From assembly GCA_035504175.1 (NCBI GenBank), contig DATJSJ010000231.1, forward strand, positions 1-64,000: a stretch of 64,000 bases of DNA, written 5' to 3'. The DNA is from DATJSJ01 sp035504175. GTDB taxonomy: Bacteria > Pseudomonadota > Alphaproteobacteria > Acetobacterales > Acetobacteraceae. Position 1 is the stretch's first letter; each line of letters opens with the position of its first letter. The translations under genes were made by a program, and so were the position numbers. Of this stretch, positions 58,768-64,000 are shown one piece after another. Under the pieces are notes generated by a model. It was not told the origin of the DNA, ran no database searches, and worked only from the letters and a program-made list of their open reading frames with translations.

Positions 58768-60276
58768 ATGACCGTGGAGTCGCGGTTCGACCCGTCGGCG
58801 GATCCTGATACGGGCGGACTGCCGCCGGCACGGCGCCGCATGCTGATCGGCGCCATGCTGGTCTCGACCTTCATGGCGGCGGTCGAAGTCACGGTGATCA
58901 GCACCGCCATGCCGACGATCATCGCACGGCTCGGCGGCTTCGCGCTGTTCAGCTGGGCGTTCGGCATCTACCTGCTGGCGCAGGCGGTGATGACGCCGAT
59001 CTATGGCCGGCTCGCCGATCTCTATGGCCGCAAGATCGTCTATCTCGGCAGCACGGCGCTGTTCCTGGTCGGCTCGCTGCTGTGCGGCCTAGCCTGGAGC
59101 ATGCCGTCGCTGATTGCCTTCCGCGCCATCCAGGGGATCGGCGGTGGCGCGCTCACGCCACTGGCGACGATCGTGGTGAGCGACGTCTGTCCGCCGGCGG
59201 AGCGGCCGCGCGCCTTCGGCCAGATCAGCGCGGTCTGGGGCATCTCGGCGATCGTGGGCCCGGTGCTCGGCGCGTTCTTCGTCGCGCATCTGACCTGGTC
59301 GTTCGTGTTCTGGATCAACCTGCCGATCGGCGCCGTGGCGATGACGCTGGTGGCGAAGCTGCTGCACGAGCCGGGGCTGCGGCGGCGGCACCGGGTCGAC
59401 TATCGCGGCGCGGTGCTGCTGATGCTGAGCGCCGGGCCGTTGATGCTGGTGCTGGTGCAATATGGAACGCTGCCCGTGACGGCAACGCTGGCCCTGCTCG
59501 CCGGCGGCCTCGTCGCGGCGGCGTTGCTGGTGCGGAATGAACGGCGTGCGTCCGAGCCGATGCTGCCGGTGCATCTGTGGCGGCAGCGCATGGTCATCGT
59601 GGCCAATCTCTCGGCGCTGCTGTGCGGCGCGCTGCTGATCGCACTGACCGGGTTCCTGCCGACCTACATTCAGGGCGTGGCCGGGGGCAGCGTGCTGCAG
59701 GCGGGGATGACGCTCGGGGTCATGTCGGTCAGCTGGACGCTGGCGAGCATGGCGATCGGCCGCTTCCTGACCGGCTTCTCGTGTCGCAGCGTCTCGGCGT
59801 TCGGCGGCCTTGCGGCGCTGATCGGCAGCCTCGGGCTGCTGGCGCTGACGCGCGGCCAGCACCCGGCCTGGCTTTGGGGCGAGTGTGTGTTGCTCGGCGT
59901 CGGGCTGGGGCTGAACAGCATCACCTTCATCCTGGCGATCCAGTCCTGCGTCGGGTGGAGCGATCGCGGCCGCGCGACCTCGCTGTTCTATTTCTGCCGC
60001 CTGTTCGGACAGGCGCTCGGCGCGGCGGCGTTCGGCGGCATCCTCAATGCCGGCATCATGCGGGCGGCGCCCGGGGCGCCGGCCTTCATTCCGATGCTGG
60101 TCGACGCGCATCAGCGGGCAGCGCTGTCGCGCGCCGTGCTCGACCACCTGGTCGGCGTGCTGCAGACGGCGTTGCACGGCGTGTATCTCGCGGCGGCGGT
60201 GGTGGCGATCGCCGCCTTCGCGGTGACCCTGCTCGCGCCACCGGGCCTGTTCATCGGCGGCAGTCGGGCCGAGTGA
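58768..60276 (+). CDS. MFS transporter, DHA2 (14-TM, EmrB-like) drug/H+ antiporter family
   Basis: A 502-residue polytopic protein with about fourteen hydrophobic helices. MFS signatures: TFMAAVEVTVISTAMPTI in helix 1 (DHA2 motif with the acidic residue), PIYGRLADLYGRK (motif A, between helices 2 and 3) and AIQGIGGGALTPLA (motif B), followed by GPVLGAFFVAHLTWSFVFWINLPIG (motif C region). Substrate unknown; drug or organic-acid export is usual for this subfamily. The ATG at 58768 was chosen; a GTG at 58720 would add 16 residues. About 180 nt separate it from the DUF1275 gene. Confidence 0.88.
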   Translation: MTVESRFDPSADPDTGGLPPARRRMLIGAMLVSTFMAAVEVTVISTAMPTIIARLGGFALFSWAFGIYLLAQAVMTPIYGRLADLYGRKIVYLGSTALFLVGSLLCGLAWSMPSLIAFRAIQGIGGGALTPLATIVVSDVCPPAERPRAFGQISAVWGISAIVGPVLGAFFVAHLTWSFVFWINLPIGAVAMTLVAKLLHEPGLRRRHRVDYRGAVLLMLSAGPLMLVLVQYGTLPVTATLALLAGGLVAAALLVRNERRASEPMLPVHLWRQRMVIVANLSALLCGALLIALTGFLPTYIQGVAGGSVLQAGMTLGVMSVSWTLASMAIGRFLTGFSCRSVSAFGGLAALIGSLGLLALTRGQHPAWLWGECVLLGVGLGLNSITFILAIQSCVGWSDRGRATSLFYFCRLFGQALGAAAFGGILNAGIMRAAPGAPAFIPMLVDAHQRAALSRAVLDHLVGVLQTALHGVYLAAAVVAIAAFAVTLLAPPGLFIGGSRAE

Positions 60277-60454
60277 CCTTCCTGCGGGGCCGGGACCGGT
60301 AACCGGCTCGGCGGCCGGGCGAAGCTACGGCGGGACCCGCCGAAGCATCCCGGCTTGCGTGGTGGCGTTCCAGCGCAATGTCTCGCCCGATATGTGCGGG
60401 CCGGCACGGCCGGCCGCGCCGCCGTTGCTCGACCACCTGCTCCGGAGGAATTGC

Positions 60455-61519
60455 ATGAACGTGCACGCCGAGGCTCGCCCTGCGATCGATCCTGGCCGGT
60501 ATTTCGAGGCGGTCGGCGATCGGCGGACCCCGGTCGCGGAGGCGGAGCCGGTATGCCTCTACCTGGAGGTGACCAATCGCTGCAATTTGCTGTGCGAGAC
60601 CTGTCCGCGCACCTTCGAGGAACTCGAGCCGCCCGGCGACATGAGCTGGGACCTGTTCACGCGCATCGTGAACCAGGTTCCGCGGATCGAGCGGGTGGTG
60701 CTGCACGGGGTCGGCGAGCCGATGCTGGTGCGCAGCCTGCCCCGGATGGTGCGGTATCTGAAGGCACGCGGCACCTACGTGCTGTTCAACACCAACGGCA
60801 CGCTGCTGAACGAGCGCAAGGCGCGGGAGCTGGCGGAGGCCGGGCTGGATGAGCTGCGCGTCTCGCTCGATGCCGCCGACGCGGCGACGTTCCGCATGGT
60901 GCGCGGGCGCGACATGTTCGACCGCATCGTGCGCAACGTGCGCAATTTTGCGGCTGTGCAACGGGCGGAGGGGCTGGCGCGGCCGAAGCTGTCGCTGTGG
61001 CTCACCGGGCTGAAGGAGACGATCGGGCAGCTTCCCGATTTCGTGCGGCTGGCCGAGACGATGGGGGTGCGAGCGGTGCACCTGCAGCGCCTGACCTATC
61101 TGCCGGAGGGCCAGGGGCTGGCGCGCGAGGCCTCGGCGCTGTTCGAGCGCAGCACGAAGGAGGACATGGCGGCGATCGAGGCGGCGGCGGCGATCGCGGA
61201 GTCGCTCGGGATCTACTTCGATGCCTCGGGCGCGACGGAACCGGGCAGCAGCCTGCAGCGCGCCGCGGACGATCAGCCCTGGTCGCTCTGCCGGCGGCCC
61301 TGGTCGCTGATGTATTTCACGGCGCACGGGCGGGCGATTCCGTGCTGCATCGCGCCGTTCTCGATGCGCGGCTATGACGCGTTCACGTTGGGTGATGCGA
61401 CGCGGGAGAGCCTGCGCGCGATCTGGAACGGACCGCGCTATCAGGACTTCCGTGCCGCGCTGCTGAGCGACGCGCCGCCGAGTGCCTGTGCCAGTTGCGG
61501 GTTGCGCTGGAGCCTGTGA
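60455..61519 (+). CDS. Radical SAM protein with SPASM-like C-terminal cysteines
   Basis: A 354-residue radical SAM enzyme of the MoaA/PqqE/SkfB type. The 4Fe-4S/SAM motif is C43-x3-C47-x2-C50 in VTNRCNLLCETC, followed by a GGE-like HGVGEPML. C-terminal cysteines in SLCRRPW, IPCCIAPF and CASCGLRW (last 70 residues) could bind auxiliary clusters. The ATG at 60455 has a strong CGGAGGAA site. It overlaps the next glycosyltransferase gene (GTGA), so the two act together. The substrate is unknown; context with GT2, GT-C and DUF2064 genes suggests modification of a glycan, lipid carrier or peptide (inference). Confidence 0.88.
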   Translation: MNVHAEARPAIDPGRYFEAVGDRRTPVAEAEPVCLYLEVTNRCNLLCETCPRTFEELEPPGDMSWDLFTRIVNQVPRIERVVLHGVGEPMLVRSLPRMVRYLKARGTYVLFNTNGTLLNERKARELAEAGLDELRVSLDAADAATFRMVRGRDMFDRIVRNVRNFAAVQRAEGLARPKLSLWLTGLKETIGQLPDFVRLAETMGVRAVHLQRLTYLPEGQGLAREASALFERSTKEDMAAIEAAAAIAESLGIYFDASGATEPGSSLQRAADDQPWSLCRRPWSLMYFTAHGRAIPCCIAPFSMRGYDAFTLGDATRESLRAIWNGPRYQDFRAALLSDAPPSACASCGLRWSL

Positions 61520-62217
61520 GCCGGGCCATGCCGCCGGTGGCGCTGGTCGTGCCGGTTATCGACGAGGCGGCGGCGATCGGCGCCGTGGTGCGCGCGGTGC
61601 CGCGCGACTGGGTGGCCTCGGTGATCGTGGTCGATGGCGGCAGCCGGGATGACACGGTGGCGGTGGCGCGGGAAGCGGGTGCCGAGGTGGTGGTCGAGGG
61701 CCGTCGCGGTTACGGGCGCGCCTGCCTCACCGGCGTCGAGGCGGCCGCCGCGCGCGGCGCAGAAGTGGTGGCGTTCATGGACGGCGACGGCAGCGACCGG
61801 CCGGAGCATCTGCCGGACTTGCTGCGGCCGATCCTCGATGGTGCTGCGGACTTCACCATCGGCTCGCGGGCGCGCGGCGATCGTGAGCGGGGAAGCATGG
61901 GTGCGCACCAGCTTTGGGCCGGTCGCGCCATCGGTTTCGGCGTGCGGGTGTTGTACGGCGTTGGCTACACCGACATGTGTGCATTGCGCGCAATCCGGAT
62001 GGATGTGTTGCGTGGTCTCGGGATGCGCGAGATGACGTATGGCTGGAATCTGGAGATGCAGATGCGCGTCGCCCGGGCGCGTTGGCGCGTGCTGGAGGTT
62101 CCGGTCGCGCATCGCCGCCGTCGCGGCGGCGAGTCGAAGGTATCCGGTACCGTTCGCGGGACGTTGCGGGCGGGCAGCCGCATTCTGGCGACGATGGCGC
62201 GGGTCGCGCTGGAATAG
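61516..62217 (+). CDS. GT2-family glycosyltransferase (dolichol-phosphate mannosyltransferase-like)
   Basis: A 233-residue GT-A enzyme with VALVVPVIDEAAAIGAVV at the N-terminus, VIVVDGGSRDDTV (around 40-52), a GRRGYGRACLTGVEAA motif and FMDGDGSDRPEHL (DGD in place of DxD, about 94-106). The arrangement is that of DPM1-like enzymes, which transfer a sugar to a polyprenyl phosphate. The start is a GTG at 61516 overlapping the radical SAM stop; an ATG at 61528 is the alternative. A polyprenyl-phosphate sugar made here could be the donor for the adjacent GT-C protein (inference). Confidence 0.87.
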   Translation: MSRAMPPVALVVPVIDEAAAIGAVVRAVPRDWVASVIVVDGGSRDDTVAVAREAGAEVVVEGRRGYGRACLTGVEAAAARGAEVVAFMDGDGSDRPEHLPDLLRPILDGAADFTIGSRARGDRERGSMGAHQLWAGRAIGFGVRVLYGVGYTDMCALRAIRMDVLRGLGMREMTYGWNLEMQMRVARARWRVLEVPVAHRRRRGGESKVSGTVRGTLRAGSRILATMARVALE

Positions 62218-62218
62218 G

Positions 62219-63607
62219 TCAAAGGGGTGCAGGGGACGACTGTCCCCTGCCGGGGTCGAGGGGCAGAGCCCCTGGCCTTATTTTTCTGATGTCCCAGATC
62301 ACCAGGCCGAGAAACACGCTCCAGACCGCGGCATGGAGCGGCGGCGCGATCGATGCCGGCGCGGCGTAAAACAGCACCACGGCGACGGCGAGCCATATCG
62401 AGGACGCCGCCGGCGTAAGACAGGCGAAGTAAGCGAGCCACCCATAATACCAGGGGTAATGCGGCGTCAGGACCGCCGTGGTCGCCGTCGCCAGCACCAG
62501 CATGTCGCGTCCGATGATGCGCAGTCGCGCCGCGGGATCGAGTGGCAGCGCTGGCCGCCAGGCGATACGCAGGGCGAGTGCCGCCAGCAGCAGGAGTGCG
62601 AGTCCGACATAGGCCGGGCCGACCCATCGCGGCAGCGTCACGACGTGGCCGACGAGATCGAGCCATTCGATGCCGCGGCCGCTTCGCAGCCCCTCTTCCT
62701 TCGTGTAGCCGGGGAGGTAGCCGAGGATGTGGGTGCCGGCGCCGAGATAGGGCAGGTAGGCGACGGCGACGGCGGCGACGAAGGCGGCGGGCAGGAGGCG
62801 GTCCCAGCGGCGCCAGAGCGCGGGCGCGAGGGCCACTGGCAACAGCTTGCAGAGCGTGGCCGCGGCGAGTGCGAGTGCGGCAAGTCCCGTGCGGCGCCAG
62901 GTCGCGGCGAGCAGGGCGAGCGCGATGAAGACGAGCGCGGCCGCATCGATATGGCCGTTGCCGGCGAATTCCCATGGGGTCAGCGGGTTCCAGGCGTAGA
63001 TCAGGATGGCGGCTTGCGGTCGCCCGGCGACGCGTAGCAGGTGGAGCATGACGCCGATCGCCAGGAGTTCCAGCGCCAGCATCGCGGCTTTCATGGTGAA
63101 AATCGTCGCGCCGATGCGCGTGACGCCGAAGAACAGCATCTGCGCCACGGGCGGATAGATCGTGCGCGCCGTGTCGCGGCGGCCGATATGCGGGTAGATC
63201 GCGGCATCGCGCAGTGGTGCCAGGGCGGGTGCGTCGGGGATGTAGCGGTAGGGGTTGATGCCGGCGGCCTGGACGCGGCCGTCCCAGACGTAGCGGTAGA
63301 TGTCGGAGGAGAGGAAGGGCGGGCCGGCGAGCGCGATCAGCCGCGTCACGAGGGCGACGCCGAGCACGATCCAGAGCGCCGCTCGCGGCAGCGGCGCGCG
63401 CTGCAGCTGGGCAATGGCGGCGAAGTAAAGCAGGGTGGCAGTGACTGCCAGGGCAACGAAGCCGTCGATCCGCGCGTGCGATCCGATATCGACGGCGCCG
63501 GGGCGGTGCAGGGCGAGGCCGCCGGCGGTGAGCGCCACGAGACCGATTCCCAGCGCGGCGAAGCGAAGCGTCGCGGCGCGCGGCGGAGCCGCGCCGGGTG
63601 GCGTCAT
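62219..63607 (-). CDS. GT-C-type polyprenyl-phosphate mannosyltransferase-like membrane protein
   Basis: A 462-residue polytopic protein with about ten TM helices. An acidic loop after the second or third helix (PPFLSSDIYRYVWDGRVQAAGINPYRY, about 97-123) is the catalytic Asp region of GT-C enzymes of the GT87/PIG-M-like type, and LTPHYPWYYGWLAYF lies near the C-terminus. Such proteins use polyprenyl-phosphate sugars outside the membrane. It starts in an ATGA overlap with the DUF2064 gene and converges on the GT2 gene with 1 nt between stops. Its last 20 or so codons are formed by the GC-rich hairpin element, so the natural C-terminus may have been altered. Confidence 0.83.
   Translation of the reverse strand: MTPPGAAPPRAATLRFAALGIGLVALTAGGLALHRPGAVDIGSHARIDGFVALAVTATLLYFAAIAQLQRAPLPRAALWIVLGVALVTRLIALAGPPFLSSDIYRYVWDGRVQAAGINPYRYIPDAPALAPLRDAAIYPHIGRRDTARTIYPPVAQMLFFGVTRIGATIFTMKAAMLALELLAIGVMLHLLRVAGRPQAAILIYAWNPLTPWEFAGNGHIDAAALVFIALALLAATWRRTGLAALALAAATLCKLLPVALAPALWRRWDRLLPAAFVAAVAVAYLPYLGAGTHILGYLPGYTKEEGLRSGRGIEWLDLVGHVVTLPRWVGPAYVGLALLLLAALALRIAWRPALPLDPAARLRIIGRDMLVLATATTAVLTPHYPWYYGWLAYFACLTPAASSIWLAVAVVLFYAAPASIAPPLHAAVWSVFLGLVIWDIRKIRPGALPLDPGRGQSSPAPL
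62229..62273. repeat. Hairpin element (copy 3 of 3) at the 3' end of the GT-C gene
   Basis: Two hairpins, GCAGGGGAC-GACT-GTCCCCTGC (62229-62250) and AGGGGC-AGA-GCCCCT (62259-62273), followed by a short T-run at 62281-62285. It lies at the convergence of two genes but inside the 3' coding end of the minus-strand gene. The AGGGGC core is shared with the copies near 27243 and 37172. Confidence 0.7.
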
Positions 63608-64000
63608 TGCGGGGGCAGAGCGCCCTCCATCCGGGCGCGGTGGTGGCGATCGAGGCCGAGCCGGGCGATGCAGGCGCGCGTCGCCGGCGCGGCAAAGCCT
63701 GCGCCGGGTGCAGCGAGTTCGCGCAGCAACCGGGTCAGGGCGTCGCCGTCATCGACATCGTACCAGGGCGGCAGATCGACGAGCGGGAGGTCGCGTTCGG
63801 CAATGCGGGTTCGGGTCTGGACGGCGACGCGATCGGTGCTCCAGTCGATCGCGGAGAAAAGGTGCGGATCGGGCGTTTGCATGCCGAGCAGATAGTATCC
63901 GCCATCCTCGGCCGGGCCGAGTACGGCACGCGGTCCGGGGCGAAGCAGGGCGGTGGCGGCTTCGATCAGGCGGTCGGTCGGCAAGGTCGGACTATCGGCG
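63604..64000 (-). CDS. DUF2064 (TIGR04282-like) glycosyltransferase, 5' end cut by window edge
   Basis: Partial gene; the frame is open to the right edge with ADSPTLPTDRLIEAA at the visible N-terminal end, matching the GxDSPxLP motif of DUF2064 nucleotidyl/glycosyltransferase-like proteins, followed by VLGPAEDGGYYLLGM. About 132 residues are visible; the family is usually around 200. A TTG codon within the visible part could be mistaken for a start, but the conserved ADSPT residues precede it, so the real start is outside the window. The stop overlaps the GT-C gene start (ATGA). Members of this group often cluster with GT2 and radical SAM genes. Confidence 0.82.
   Translation of the reverse strand, partial: ADSPTLPTDRLIEAATALLRPGPRAVLGPAEDGGYYLLGMQTPDPHLFSAIDWSTDRVAVQTRTRIAERDLPLVDLPPWYDVDDGDALTRLLRELAAPGAGFAAPATRACIARLGLDRHHRARMEGALPPQ

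Noticed and set aside
1..64000. tRNA genes, CRISPR arrays, insertion sequences, prophage or integrase genes
   Set aside because: Looked for along the window; no cloverleaf-like sequence, regular spacer array, transposase or integrase motif was found.

Overview
The window is about 64 kb of very GC-rich, densely packed bacterial chromosome. The gene set points to an alphaproteobacterium: the dcw cluster with a DAP-type MurE, an alphaproteobacterial type A RNase P RNA, a FixL/FixJ/FixK oxygen circuit with a ccoNOQP-GHIS cluster, a CheZ ending in an ADIDALLNDF tail, and promoters with TTGACG -35 elements. Rhodospirillales/Acetobacteraceae would fit, but no 16S or other taxonomic marker is present, so this is inference.

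Region 1 (1-12.6 kb, minus strand) is the division and cell-wall (dcw) operon, transcribed mraZ-rsmH-ftsL-ftsI-murE-murF-mraY-murD-ftsW-murG-murC, with almost every junction overlapping by 1-14 nt. murC runs off the left edge. A promoter with three TGGGA repeats at 10-bp spacing (candidate MraZ operator) lies upstream of mraZ. Region 2 (12.8-14.8 kb, minus) holds rnpB, a zinc N-acetylmuramoyl-L-alanine amidase and a TerB/DnaJ-domain (DjlA-like) protein, followed by a palindrome-rich non-coding stretch. Region 3 (15.3-22.0 kb, plus) has an AsmA-family protein, two GT4 glycosyltransferases and a coiled-coil/FkbM methyltransferase fusion; an isolated cheZ faces it.

Region 4 (23.3-27.2 kb, plus) encodes a sugar-type ABC importer (Tat-exported binding protein and two permeases) with no ATPase gene nearby. 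Region 5 (27.3-50.2 kb) is an oxygen-response island: ppsA-pfkB divergent from a Mak-like fructokinase, fixK divergent from fixL plus a lone receiver, a vWA/Cys-rich protein, the complete cbb3 oxidase structural and assembly operon, a TauE/SafE-like membrane protein, fixJ, a CBS-BON protein, a second-type ftsH and a CBS protein. At least five TTGAT-N4-ATCAA-like (FNR/FixK) boxes, plus two weaker ones, sit in the intergenic regions, several at nearly the same distance from a start codon. A FixJ-like motif precedes fixK. Together these suggest FixL sensing O2, FixJ activating fixK, and FixK driving high-affinity respiration, carbon flux at the PEP/fructose-6-P nodes, and membrane proteolysis.

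Region 6 (50.3-56.2 kb) is a LysR regulator divergent from a ytcA-mdtN-mdtO-mdtP type drug efflux operon. Region 7 (56.2-60.3 kb) has a small membrane protein, a Gfo/Idh sugar 1-dehydrogenase, a DUF1275 protein and a 14-TM MFS transporter. Region 8 (60.4-64 kb) pairs a radical SAM enzyme and a DPM1-like GT2 (plus) with a GT-C mannosyltransferase-like protein and a partial DUF2064 transferase (minus), a likely glycan pathway of unknown product. Three intergenic spots carry related GC-rich hairpin elements built around AGGGGC-N3-GCCCCT. I saw no tRNA, insertion sequence, prophage or CRISPR array.
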